The notes under the pieces: model-generated
What the model was told of the DNA's origin: nothing
Databases searched by the model: none
The model's input: the letters and a program-made list of their open reading frames with translations, nothing else
Source of the DNA: Bradyrhizobium cenepequi
GTDB lineage: Bacteria; Pseudomonadota; Alphaproteobacteria; Rhizobiales; Xanthobacteraceae
Direction: 5' to 3'
Assembly (NCBI RefSeq): GCF_020329485.1
Contig: NZ_JAGKJI010000061.1
Span: forward strand, 1 to 37,263
Length of the DNA stretch: 37,263 nt
Part shown: positions 26,238 through 34,125 of the stretch, piece after piece
Layout: every line of letters begins with the position of its first letter
How positions within the stretch are numbered: position 1 is the first letter of the stretch
Made by a program: the position numbers and the translations under genes

Positions 26238-27374
26238 ATGAGCTTCATCGCCGGCGTCGGGCTGACCTCATTCGGCAAGCATGAAGGCTCGTCCTCGCTC
26301 GACCTCATGAGCAAGGCGGCGGAGCTTGCGATTGCCGACGCCGGGCTGAAACGATCGGAGATCGATGGCATCCTCTGCGGCTACTCCACGGTGTCGCCGC
26401 ATATCATGCTCGCGACTGTGTTCGCCGAGCATTTCGGCATCCGCCCGTCCTATGCCCATGCCGTGCAGGTCGGCGGCGCCACCGGGCTCGCGATGACCAT
26501 GCTGGCGCATCATCTCGTCGAGGCCGGCGTGGCGAAGCATGTGCTCGTGGTCGGCGGCGAGAACCGGTTGACCGGACAGAGCCGCGACGCCTCGATCCAG
26601 GCGCTCGCCCAAGTCGGCTATCCCGATTACGAAGTGCCGCTCGGGCCGACCATTCCCGCCTATTACGGTCTCGTCGCCTCACGCTACATGCACGAATATG
26701 GCGTCACCGAAGAAGACCTCGCCGAATTCGCAGTGCTGATGCGCAAGCACGCACTGACCCATCCCGGCGCGCAATTCCACGAGCCGATCACGGTCGCCGA
26801 CGTGATGGCGTCAAAGCCGGTGGCGAAGCCGCTCAAGCTGCTCGATTGCTGCCCGGTCTCAGACGGTGGCGCGGCGTTCGTGATCAGCCGCGAGCGGACC
26901 AGCGATGTCGGCGTGCGCATCCGCGGCTGTGCGCAGGCGCATACGCATCAGCATGTCACCGCTGCGCCGGCGCTTAGCGAACTCGGCGCCGAGATTGCGA
27001 TTGCCAAGGCCAAGGCGGCCTCCAGCGTTGCGATCGCGGACGTGCGTTACGCGGCGGTCTACGACAGCTTCACCATCACGCTTGCGATGTTGCTTGAAGA
27101 TCTCGGCCTGGCAAAGCGCGGCGAGGCGGCCGCACGCGTGCGGGCCGGTCACTTCAATCAGGACGGCGAGATGCCGCTCAACACCCATGGCGGCTTGTTG
27201 AGCTACGGCCATTGCGGCGTCGGCGGCGCGATGGCGCATCTGGTCGAGACGCATCTGCAGATGACAGGACGCGCCGGTGACCGCCAGGTCCGCGACGCCT
27301 CGGTCGCGCTATTGCATGGCGATGGCGGCGTACTGTCTTCGCATGTCAGCATGTTCCTGGAGCAGGTGCGATGA
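26238..27374 (+). CDS. Thiolase-fold protein lacking the catalytic Cys (Ltp2-like, DUF35-associated)
   Basis: Thiolase-superfamily protein of 378 residues. At the nucleophile position the motif reads AVQVGGATG (77-83): Gly80 stands where the other thiolase in this window has Cys84. The HDCF histidine is replaced by Tyr275 (VYDSFTITLAMLLEDLGL), while a GHCG motif with His325 remains. This pattern is that of non-thiolytic family members that work with a DUF35 partner, such as Ltp2 of actinobacterial steroid side-chain degradation, which does a retro-aldol cleavage. The DUF35 gene overlaps its stop by 4 nt. I infer aldolase-type C-C cleavage of a hydroxyacyl-CoA. Annotation pipelines would probably call it acetyl-CoA acetyltransferase. 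Start ATG 26238 with GGAGG upstream. Confidence 0.85.
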   Translation: MSFIAGVGLTSFGKHEGSSSLDLMSKAAELAIADAGLKRSEIDGILCGYSTVSPHIMLATVFAEHFGIRPSYAHAVQVGGATGLAMTMLAHHLVEAGVAKHVLVVGGENRLTGQSRDASIQALAQVGYPDYEVPLGPTIPAYYGLVASRYMHEYGVTEEDLAEFAVLMRKHALTHPGAQFHEPITVADVMASKPVAKPLKLLDCCPVSDGGAAFVISRERTSDVGVRIRGCAQAHTHQHVTAAPALSELGAEIAIAKAKAASSVAIADVRYAAVYDSFTITLAMLLEDLGLAKRGEAAARVRAGHFNQDGEMPLNTHGGLLSYGHCGVGGAMAHLVETHLQMTGRAGDRQVRDASVALLHGDGGVLSSHVSMFLEQVR

Positions 27375-27730
27375 GCGGCAAGGTTGCGGACTGGACCATG
27401 GGTACGGAGGCGATCGCCTATCAATCCTGCGCCGCCTGCGGCGCCGCCCAATATTTCCGCCGCAGCTTTTGCGCGGTCTGCGGCGCGCCCGATCCACAGG
27501 AGAAGCGCGCCAGCGGGGCAGGGACGGTTTACGCGACTTCGTTGGTCTGCCGCGCCGCCACGCCCGAGACGCGCGCGCATGTGCCCTACAACATCGTGCT
27601 GGTCGACACCGTCGAGGGCTTTCGCATGATGGCACACGGCGAGAACGACCTTGCGATCGGCGACAAGGTGAACGCGCGGTTTGCGCAGTTCGCTGGCCGC
27701 GTGGTGCCGTATTTTGAAAAAGTTAGATGA
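27371..27730 (+). CDS. Zn-ribbon/OB-fold (DUF35) protein, partner of the thiolase-like protein
   Basis: Small protein of 119 residues. The N-terminal rubredoxin-like zinc ribbon carries two Cys pairs (QSCAACGAAQYFRRSFCAVC). The OB fold follows (GTVYATSLVCRAATPE to FAQFAGRVVPYF). DUF35 proteins bind thiolase-fold enzymes and hold the acyl-CoA in place; in archaea they bridge thiolase and HMG-CoA synthase, and in actinobacteria they activate Ltp aldolases. The ATGA overlap with the Cys-less thiolase gene indicates an obligate pair. No MaoC hydratase domain is fused to it, unlike ChsH2. Confidence 0.92.
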   Translation: MSGKVADWTMGTEAIAYQSCAACGAAQYFRRSFCAVCGAPDPQEKRASGAGTVYATSLVCRAATPETRAHVPYNIVLVDTVEGFRMMAHGENDLAIGDKVNARFAQFAGRVVPYFEKVR

Positions 27731-27736
27731 TCGCGG

Positions 27737-27838
27737 TCACCGCCAATAGAGCACAATGCTGGCGATGACGACCATTGCCGTCACCGCCAGCATTTGCGCG
27801 AGCGCCTCCGAGGCCGCCCTCCTGGTGGCTTCCTTCAT
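27737..27838 (-). CDS. Putative 33-residue single-pass membrane peptide
   Basis: A short minus-strand frame starts at ATG 27836-27838 and stops at TGA 27737-27739. The peptide has a basic, helical start (MKEATRRAASEALAQ), then a hydrophobic stretch of about 15 residues (MLAVTAMVVIASIVL) ending YWR. AGGGAG lies 6 nt upstream of the ATG, an excellent ribosome-binding site. It is convergent with the DUF35 gene. Small enough to be missed by standard gene callers. No family recognised; composition and ribosome-binding site are the only support. Confidence 0.5.
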   Translation of the reverse strand: MKEATRRAASEALAQMLAVTAMVVIASIVLYWR

Positions 27839-28107
27839 GCCTGTCTCCCTAGACTTGGGCGTGACTCACCGTTGCGCGGAAATCCGCGCAAGCGACGGCC
27901 TTTTTAGATTTGTAGTCTCGGAACACCCCGCATCGGACATTCGCTCTGATTGAGTCCCCACTCGGCGAATATCGACGGTAGCAGGGTCGGCTACCATTGC
28001 GGCGGCATTTTGACTCGGCTGTGTTGCTCCTGCGTCAAGCGCCGGATAGTGTTTTGAAACTTAACGGAACCGAAGCAAAACGAGAAAAAAGAAGCGAGAA
28101 GGATAGA
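27839..28107. other. Intergenic region upstream of the CMD-family gene
   Basis: About 270 bp, AT-richer than its surroundings. It must hold the promoter of the 28108 gene on the plus strand and of the 27737-27838 peptide on the minus strand. A frame continuing upstream from the CMD gene (to 27997) has no good start and low-complexity Lys/Arg content, so I treat it as leader. No clear palindrome or RNA motif seen. Confidence 0.5.
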
Positions 28108-28635
28108 ATGGCCCGCATCGAATATAGCGATCCCGCGAAAGCCAGCGCTCGCACCCGCGAAATCCTCGACAAGAACCGTAACGCAAACATCTTCCGCATG
28201 ATGGCGCATTCGCCGAGCTACTTTGAGCAATATTGCCGGCTCGGCGGCGCGATCCGACATAAAGGCGAGCTCGATCCGGTCGTGCGCGAGCTTGCGATCA
28301 TCCGCACCGGGATCCTGTGCGAAGCGCCGTACGAGATCGTCGCGCACAAGCGCATCGGCAAGAACGTCGGCGTCACCGACGAGCAGAACGAAGCGTTGGA
28401 GAACTGGCAGTCCGCCACCTGCTTCAACGAAGTGCAGCGCGCCGCGCTCGCTTTCACCGACGAGATCGTCAAGCTGAACAAGCCGACGGACTCGACTTTC
28501 AAGGCGATTGCATCGAAACTGACGCCGGCCGCGCTCGTCGAGCTCCAACTGTCGGTCGGCTTCTATATCATGACCTCGAAATTCCTCGAAACGTTCGAGA
28601 TCGATTTGCAGCCGGTCACCGAAGTGGTGAGCTGA
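28108..28635 (+). CDS. Carboxymuconolactone decarboxylase family (AhpD-like) protein
   Basis: Helical protein of 175 residues of the CMD/AhpD superfamily. The core region is ELDPVVRELAIIRTGILCEA followed by PYEIVAHKRIGKNVG, with a single Cys and a conserved His a few residues later. The AhpD CxxC pair is absent, so peroxidase-type thiol chemistry as in AhpD is unlikely. Members act as decarboxylases, isomerases or unknown enzymes in catabolism of aromatics. Start at ATG 28108 after GAGAAGGATAGA. It may belong with the preceding CoA-ester cluster, but a 377-bp gap makes it a separate transcript. Confidence 0.88.
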   Translation: MARIEYSDPAKASARTREILDKNRNANIFRMMAHSPSYFEQYCRLGGAIRHKGELDPVVRELAIIRTGILCEAPYEIVAHKRIGKNVGVTDEQNEALENWQSATCFNEVQRAALAFTDEIVKLNKPTDSTFKAIASKLTPAALVELQLSVGFYIMTSKFLETFEIDLQPVTEVVS

Positions 28636-28659
28636 TCAGGCTGGTGCCGCGAACTCCCT

Positions 28660-28807
28660 TCGCCTCGCCCCGCTTGCGGGGAGAGGCCGGATCGCATCGC
28701 CAGATGCGATCCGGGTGAGGGGCTGTCTCCGCGAACACAACTTACAGCTATATTCGCGGAGAGAGCCCCTCACCCCGACCCTCTCCCCGTAAGAACGGGG
28801 AGAGGGA
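28660..28807. repeat. Compound palindromic element between convergent genes
   Basis: Three stem-loops in series: 28687-28698/28703-28714 (CCGGATCGCATC arms, loop GCCA); 28715-28735/28753-28773 (21-bp arms, one mismatch); 28779-28790/28795-28806 (CCCTCTCCCCGT arms, loop AAGA). I recognise the pattern as a widespread alphaproteobacterial intergenic repeat. Located between the ends of the CMD gene (plus) and the glutaminase gene (minus), it is well placed to terminate both. Confidence 0.8.
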
Positions 28808-28819
28808 GGTCGAGCGACT

Positions 28820-30679
28820 CTACGTCGACGTCAGCAGATCGACCTTCGCGTTGGCCACGATCAGTCGTTCGGCGAGCAGTTGCGCGAGGTTGCGCATGAT
28901 CCGCTCGCTGGCGCGCGGGTGCTGCTTGCGGAATCGTTCGAAGTCGCGCAGCGGGATTTCCCAGGCGGTCGCGGCCTGGTCCGCCAACACATCGGCGGAG
29001 CGGACCGGCTCGATCAGCGCCATCTCGCCGAATGCCATGCCTGCAGTAAGCGTCGCCAGGCGAATGCCGTCGGGCAGCGTGACGTGCACCACGCCGCTGC
29101 GCAGGAAGAACAGCGAGCCAGCGGGATCGCCGGCGGAGATGATCTTTTCGCCGGAGCGGTAGGTGTGGGTCGCCGCGAGCGATGCCAGGTCAGTCAGCTC
29201 CTCCGCACTCAATCCGGCCAGAAGCGGCTGCTCGGACAATTCGGTGGTCTCGAAGAAATCGATTGAGCCGCCATAACGGTACACGATCTGGTCTTCGGCC
29301 CATTCGATCGCGGTATCCAGGAGGTAGAAGTCCCTGATGTTGCCAAGATTGGCGGTCCATTCCCGCAGCGTCTTCCATTGCTTGGACGTGCGTTTGACGC
29401 CGGAGAGGATCACGGTGACGTTGAGCGCGGCGAGTTCTTCGAAGGCCTCCGCCACCAGCCGCGCGCCGGCGCGGGTGGTGGAGGTGACCCGGTGCAGGTC
29501 GAACACGACGAATTGCGGCCGCGGCTCCGAGGCGAGGCGCCGCGAGACGTAATCGACGGCGGAGAGCGAGAGCGTACCGACCAGCTCGATGATCCGCACT
29601 TCCTCGTGGTGCGCCGCGAGGATGTCGCGCTCCTGCGGGCGTCGGACGCGGCGAGAGGGACTCTTGCCGATATCGTAATCGGCGATGATGCTGGTGCGCG
29701 CGTCGTCGCTGCGGTTGAGCATGTGCAGGTCGTAATGCGAAGACAGCGCCTGGCATACCTTGATGCCGCGCACGCTGTTGCCGTGCTTGTCCAGCTTGGG
29801 CGAATAGCTGCCGAGCCCGAGCCGCGCGGGCAGCGCGGCCAAAATGCCGCCGCCGACGCCGCTCTTGGCGGGGATGCCGACGCGATAGATCCATTCGCCG
29901 GCGAAGTCGTACATGCCCGAAGACGTCATCACCGACAGCGTGCGCGAGATCGCATATGGCGTCACCACCTGCTCGCCGGTCACCGGATTGATGCCGCGAT
30001 TGGCAAGCGTCGCCGCCATGATCGCGATATCGCGCGCGGTCACCAGCACCGCGCATTGCCGGAAATAGACATCCAGCACGGAGGCGACGTTGTCCTTGAT
30101 CACGGCATTGGTGCGCAGCAGATAGCCGATCGCCCGGTTGCGGTCGCCGGTTGTGCTTTCCGAGAGATAGACGGCCTCATCGAGCGCGAGCTCGCGCCCG
30201 GCGAAGCGGCCGAGCGCCTGGCGGATATGGTCGAAGGCGGCATCGCCCTTGGCCTCATGGATCAGCCCGGTGCAGGCGATGGCGCCGGCATTGACCATCG
30301 GGTTGAACGGATGGTTTTCCGCGTTCAGCCGGATCGAGTTGAAGGGATCGCCCGAGGGTTCGACGCCGATCGCGCTCTCCACCCGCGCCGCCCCCAGCGT
30401 ATCCAGCGCCAGCGCGAACACGAACGGCTTTGACATCGACTGGATGGTGAAGGGCACTTTGGTGTCGCCGACCTCATAGACGTGCCCATCGAGGGTGGCG
30501 AGGCTGATGCCGAAATGGGCAGGATCGGCCTTGCCGAGTTCGGGAATGTAGTCGGCGACGGCGCCGCCGGTCTCGGCGACGAACTCGTCGTGGCATGACT
30601 GCAGGAACCGCAGGAGAGGCGGTTTTGAGGCGGTCCAGGCCGTGGCGCTGGCAGGAGAAGGAGGCGGCTCCGGTTTCAT
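28820..30679 (-). CDS. glsA: Glutaminase fused to STAS and cyclic-nucleotide-binding domains
   Basis: Protein of 619 residues, twice the length of a bacterial glutaminase. Residues about 25-325 are a serine-dependent glutaminase (glutamine to glutamate plus ammonia). The SxxK catalytic pair is Ser81/Lys84 (QSMSKPFVFAL), and NPMVNAGAIACTGLIH is a family block. About 350-460 is a STAS/anti-sigma-antagonist-like domain (RIIELVGTLSLSAVDYVSRR; VVFDLHRVTSTTRAGARLVA). About 485-610 is a cNMP-binding domain (AGDPAGSLFFLRSGVVHVTL; FGEMALIEPVRSADVLAD, where Glu and Arg of the phosphate-binding cassette are kept). Inferred: activity gated by a nucleotide and possibly by a protein partner. It lies 22 nt behind the TRAP permease and is co-transcribed with it. 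AGGAGG sits only 2 nt from the ATG, tighter than usual. Confidence 0.92.
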   Translation of the reverse strand: MKPEPPPSPASATAWTASKPPLLRFLQSCHDEFVAETGGAVADYIPELGKADPAHFGISLATLDGHVYEVGDTKVPFTIQSMSKPFVFALALDTLGAARVESAIGVEPSGDPFNSIRLNAENHPFNPMVNAGAIACTGLIHEAKGDAAFDHIRQALGRFAGRELALDEAVYLSESTTGDRNRAIGYLLRTNAVIKDNVASVLDVYFRQCAVLVTARDIAIMAATLANRGINPVTGEQVVTPYAISRTLSVMTSSGMYDFAGEWIYRVGIPAKSGVGGGILAALPARLGLGSYSPKLDKHGNSVRGIKVCQALSSHYDLHMLNRSDDARTSIIADYDIGKSPSRRVRRPQERDILAAHHEEVRIIELVGTLSLSAVDYVSRRLASEPRPQFVVFDLHRVTSTTRAGARLVAEAFEELAALNVTVILSGVKRTSKQWKTLREWTANLGNIRDFYLLDTAIEWAEDQIVYRYGGSIDFFETTELSEQPLLAGLSAEELTDLASLAATHTYRSGEKIISAGDPAGSLFFLRSGVVHVTLPDGIRLATLTAGMAFGEMALIEPVRSADVLADQAATAWEIPLRDFERFRKQHPRASERIMRNLAQLLAERLIVANAKVDLLTST

Positions 30680-30701
30680 CGCCTCCTGTTGTGCAACGCA
30701 A

Positions 30702-32777
30702 TCAGGGAGCGCGCAACTGGTTCGGTATCAGTGCCTGCCGGCGGACCAGGAGCAGCGCGATCAGGACCGTCGGCACCAGGATGGCAAGGCCGAGCAGCGT
30801 CACCTGCAACTGCGACAACGGCATGATGCCGTCGCCGGGCGTCGCCACCACGAAGCCGCCGATCACGAGCATCACCCGCAGCGGCCATTGAAGCGCGCCG
30901 GCGCGGCTGAGATCGCCGACAAAGACCTGATAGCCCTGGATGCCGCCGCAGATGAACAGCGTGCCGAACCCGGCAAGCATCATCAGGCCGAGGCCGGCCA
31001 GATAGGGGGAGGGTCCCTGCAAGACCAGCGCCGGGTTCAGCACGAAGAAGAACGGGATGAAATAGATGATGCTGCCGACCCACATCGATTCCCAACCCGT
31101 TTTCATCGGCGGCGATCCGGCGATGCCGGCCGCCGCGAATGAGGCGATCGCAACCGGCGGCGTGATCGACGACAGCATGCCCCAGTAGAAGATGAACATG
31201 TGGACCGCCATCCGGTTCAGCCCGAGCTTCTCCAGCGCCGGCGCCACCAGAATGGCGAGGAAGATGTAGCAGGCCGTCGTCGTCAGCCCGAGCCCCAGGA
31301 TCAGGCTGGTGAACGCACACATCGCCAGCAGCAGGAAGGCGTTGTCGCCCGCGAGCGTCACCAGGTCGTTGGCGAGGCTCGAGACCACGCCGGTCATCGA
31401 GAACGCGCCGATCAAAAGCCCGCAGCCGGCGAGAATGCCGACCAGCTCCACGAAGGTGCGGCCATTGACCTCGAGGAATTTTGCGATCGTGCCCGGTGTC
31501 CAGCGCGTGTCCCTGGAGAAGATCTGGTTCAGCACCAAGAGCAGCGCGGTGGCATAGAATGGCGCGTGGCTCTCGCGCTTGAAGTAGAGCAGCATCACGA
31601 CCAGCAGCGCGATGACGAACACGTAATACCAGCCGGACTTGAGCGTATCGATCACCCGCGGCAGCTCGGCCCGCGGTATGCCCTTCAGGCCGTGGCGTGC
31701 GGCATAGGAGTCCACCTGCATGAACAGGCCGACATAATAGAGCGCGGCGGGAATGATTGCAGCGACCACGACCTCGGCGTAGCTGACGTTGAGGAACTGC
31801 GCGATCACGAAGGCGGTGGCGCCCATCACCGGCGGTGCCAGCACCGCGCCGGTCGAGGCGCAGGCTTCAATGGCGCCGGCATAGGAGGCGCGGAAGCCGC
31901 TGCGTTTCATCACCGGGATGGTCATGGTGCCGGCGGTGAGCACGTTGGAGATGATCGAGCCGGACATCATGCCGAGCAGGCCGCTCGCGAAGATGCAGAC
32001 TTTCGCTGCCCCGCCGCGGAAGGTGCCGCACAGCGCAAAGGCGATGTTGATGAAGAACTTTCCGGCGCCCGTCATCATCAGCGCGGTGCCGAAGACGAGG
32101 AAGCCGATCACGGTATCGGCAAATGCCTGGATCGGAATGCCGAGCAGGCTCTCGCCCGACAGCGTGTGGTAGGCGGTCGCCTGATCGAAGGTGAGCTCGG
32201 AGCCGCGGAACGGCCCGAGCCAGCTTGCTTCAGCAAACAGCGGATAGACGGTGAAGGGGAACACGCTCAGCAGCAGGCTCCAGCCGCCGGTGCGGCGCAA
32301 CGCTTCCATCAGCACTGCCCACATCACGACGCCGGCAATCAGCACATTGCGCGGCGCGCCATCGGACTCCCAGCCGGACTCCGCCGCCTTGCGGATATTG
32401 AGCATCAGCCAGATCGCCGCCGCAAACGTCAGCACAAACAGGAGAAGGTCGTACCAGGGAATCCGGTCGAGCGGCGCCGTGCTTGTTCCCGGAAACATCA
32501 GGAAGGTGAATGGCAGCATCAGCGCGATCAGCAGATAGAAATATTCGGTGTTGAGCTGGGTGTAGCCAATGAAGAAGCGTAGCGAGAATTGCTGGTTGAT
32601 GCAGAGCAGGATGGTGGCCGCGGTCGCGACCGCCAGCGCCCAGCGCCAGCCGCTGCGCAAAGTTCGCACGCGAGTGACCTCGGCCTCCTGCAGGTTGCCG
32701 GCGGCGGAATGAGGATCTGCGAATTCGATCCTCTTCGGCGGTGCGGCCATGGCGCTATCGAGCGGAGAAGCTGACAT
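30702..32777 (-). CDS. TRAP transporter permease, fused 4TM/12TM (TAXI type)
   Basis: Inner-membrane permease of 691 residues in which the small (DctQ-like) and large (DctM-like) TRAP subunits are one chain, the form that goes with TAXI binding proteins. A cytoplasmic N-terminus of about 45 residues precedes many helices. Conserved features include GLLGMMSGSIISNVLTAGTM and ACASTGAVLAPPVMGATAFV of the DctM domain, and FYWGMLSSITPPVAIASFAA. Uptake is driven by an ion gradient. It sits 47 nt behind the TAXI protein gene and 22 nt before the glutaminase gene. GGGGAG precedes the ATG at 32777. TAXI systems of known substrate move glutamate or related acids; that fits the glutaminase neighbour, but substrate here is inferred. 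Confidence 0.93.
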   Translation of the reverse strand: MSASPLDSAMAAPPKRIEFADPHSAAGNLQEAEVTRVRTLRSGWRWALAVATAATILLCINQQFSLRFFIGYTQLNTEYFYLLIALMLPFTFLMFPGTSTAPLDRIPWYDLLLFVLTFAAAIWLMLNIRKAAESGWESDGAPRNVLIAGVVMWAVLMEALRRTGGWSLLLSVFPFTVYPLFAEASWLGPFRGSELTFDQATAYHTLSGESLLGIPIQAFADTVIGFLVFGTALMMTGAGKFFINIAFALCGTFRGGAAKVCIFASGLLGMMSGSIISNVLTAGTMTIPVMKRSGFRASYAGAIEACASTGAVLAPPVMGATAFVIAQFLNVSYAEVVVAAIIPAALYYVGLFMQVDSYAARHGLKGIPRAELPRVIDTLKSGWYYVFVIALLVVMLLYFKRESHAPFYATALLLVLNQIFSRDTRWTPGTIAKFLEVNGRTFVELVGILAGCGLLIGAFSMTGVVSSLANDLVTLAGDNAFLLLAMCAFTSLILGLGLTTTACYIFLAILVAPALEKLGLNRMAVHMFIFYWGMLSSITPPVAIASFAAAGIAGSPPMKTGWESMWVGSIIYFIPFFFVLNPALVLQGPSPYLAGLGLMMLAGFGTLFICGGIQGYQVFVGDLSRAGALQWPLRVMLVIGGFVVATPGDGIMPLSQLQVTLLGLAILVPTVLIALLLVRRQALIPNQLRAP

Positions 32778-32824
32778 CAGGGACTCCCCACAACGGCGTC
32801 CGTCTGCAGTGGAAGCTTGCGGCT

Positions 32825-33970
32825 TTATTCAAAGCCGTTCGTCATGTTGGCCTTGGCAAGCGCCGCCGCGCGCGCCTTCATCCAGCCTTCCAGGAATGCC
32901 TTGTCATCCGAAGGCGGATTGGACTTGCCGTATTCCGCCCAGGCGGCGGTGAGCACCTCCTGGCGTTTGAACAGCGCGTTGTTGTAGGCCTCCTGCTGAT
33001 CGCTCCATTGGCCGGCTTCCTTCAGCGCTTTCACCGCGCCGGGATGCACCGGCACGACCCAGTTCTTGGTCTGGCGGTCCGCGCCAAGTCCGCTCGCGCC
33101 CGGAGCGGAATCCTTGTAGGCATCGTAGTTGACGATCATCGCCTTGGTGATGGCGTAGACCTGGTCCGCCGGCACCGACGCATAGGCGACGAAGATCGGG
33201 TAGGGGTATGTGCCGAGCTCGATCGGTTTTTCCGGCGAGATTCCCGCGCCGCAGGTCGCGCGATGCCGGAAGAAGAACGAGCCGACCTTCTGCACCCGTT
33301 CCCATCCGGCCTTGTCGCCGGCCGGAAGCGGCGGCCATATCAGTCCGCGCGGCGAGGTCTCGGCCTCCTTCGCGGGGCCCGTGATGGTGGTGCCGAACGC
33401 CGCGTCGGTGTCGTTATTGATCAGGCCCTTCCACATCGCGCCGTAGCTTGCGAACTCGACGGCCTTGACGTCGCTCTGCTTGAGACCGCCGAAGGCGAGA
33501 ATGGCAAGCGAGTTCTGGTTCAGCGCGGGCGAGCCGACCACGAAGCCGACGCGCTTACCCTTGAGATCCTTGATCTCCTTGACGCCGATATCGGCGGCGA
33601 CACCAAGTGAGCCGGCGTTGCAGTCAACCGAGGACAACAGGAGTTGCAGCGGCTGCGGTCCCCATTCCTTGGCGCCGAACTCGAAGACGCCTTCCTGTGC
33701 GAAATAGGTGCCTGATCCCATCGCCGATATCAACGCGCGCTTGGCGCGCAGCGGCGCCAGTCGCGCAACGTCATTGCCCGCCGGCAGCACGCGGACGTCG
33801 GTGCTGTATTTGTCCTTCATCATCTTGCCGACGCCGACCGCGATGTTGAATCCTGCGGTGCCCGTGTCATAGGCGGTCACGCCCATCGTCGGCGGCAACT
33901 TGATATCTTCGGCGAGCGAAGGTCCTGATACGAGTAGGGTGACGCCGAGTACGAGCAGACGACGGATCAT
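32825..33970 (-). CDS. TAXI family TRAP transporter solute-binding protein
   Basis: Periplasmic binding protein of 381 residues. A Sec signal peptide (MIRRLLVLGVTLLVSGPSLA) is followed by the mature chain. TAXI features include the early TAYDTGTAGFNIAVGVGKMM segment, DLKGKRVGFVVGSPALNQNS and DAAFGTTITGPA. It hands substrate to the fused permease encoded downstream. Start is ATG 33968-33970 with GGGAGGG upstream. The frame runs 20 codons further, but that stretch covers a perfect 16-bp palindrome at 33985-34000 which is better read as an operator. First gene of the TAXI-TRAP-glutaminase operon. Confidence 0.93.
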   Translation of the reverse strand: MIRRLLVLGVTLLVSGPSLAEDIKLPPTMGVTAYDTGTAGFNIAVGVGKMMKDKYSTDVRVLPAGNDVARLAPLRAKRALISAMGSGTYFAQEGVFEFGAKEWGPQPLQLLLSSVDCNAGSLGVAADIGVKEIKDLKGKRVGFVVGSPALNQNSLAILAFGGLKQSDVKAVEFASYGAMWKGLINNDTDAAFGTTITGPAKEAETSPRGLIWPPLPAGDKAGWERVQKVGSFFFRHRATCGAGISPEKPIELGTYPYPIFVAYASVPADQVYAITKAMIVNYDAYKDSAPGASGLGADRQTKNWVVPVHPGAVKALKEAGQWSDQQEAYNNALFKRQEVLTAAWAEYGKSNPPSDDKAFLEGWMKARAAALAKANMTNGFE

Positions 33971-33984
33971 GATCCCTCCCTGAT

Positions 33985-34000
33985 GTTTCGCTAGCGAAAC
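33985..34000. promoter_or_regulatory. 16-bp palindrome upstream of the TAXI operon (candidate IclR operator)
   Basis: GTTTCGCTAGCGAAAC is a perfect palindrome 15 bp upstream of the TAXI start codon, just ahead of its ribosome-binding site. IclR regulators bind short palindromes of this kind and an IclR gene lies 0.5 kb away. A shorter relative (CGTTTCGCGAAACG) stands in front of the biotin-carrier gene. Binding is inferred. Confidence 0.55.
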
Positions 34001-34125
34001 GTGTTGTTTGAGAGGATCATTGCACCGCATAGCGATGATGGCAACGGCGCTGCGCCAGCGCGAGCTACCACCATCGTCTGATCACCGGACAGATTGTCGC
34101 GGACAGGGCTTTGAAGATGCCCGCG

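Noticed and set aside
31200..32582. Plus-strand open frame (460 codons) opposite the TRAP permease
   Set aside because: Composition is typical of an antisense shadow; the minus strand encodes a clear TRAP permease.
33971..34030. Longer start for the TAXI binding protein
   Set aside because: Would put about 20 non-signal residues before a normal Sec signal peptide and covers a perfect palindrome; the ATG at 33970 has a strong GGGAGGG site.
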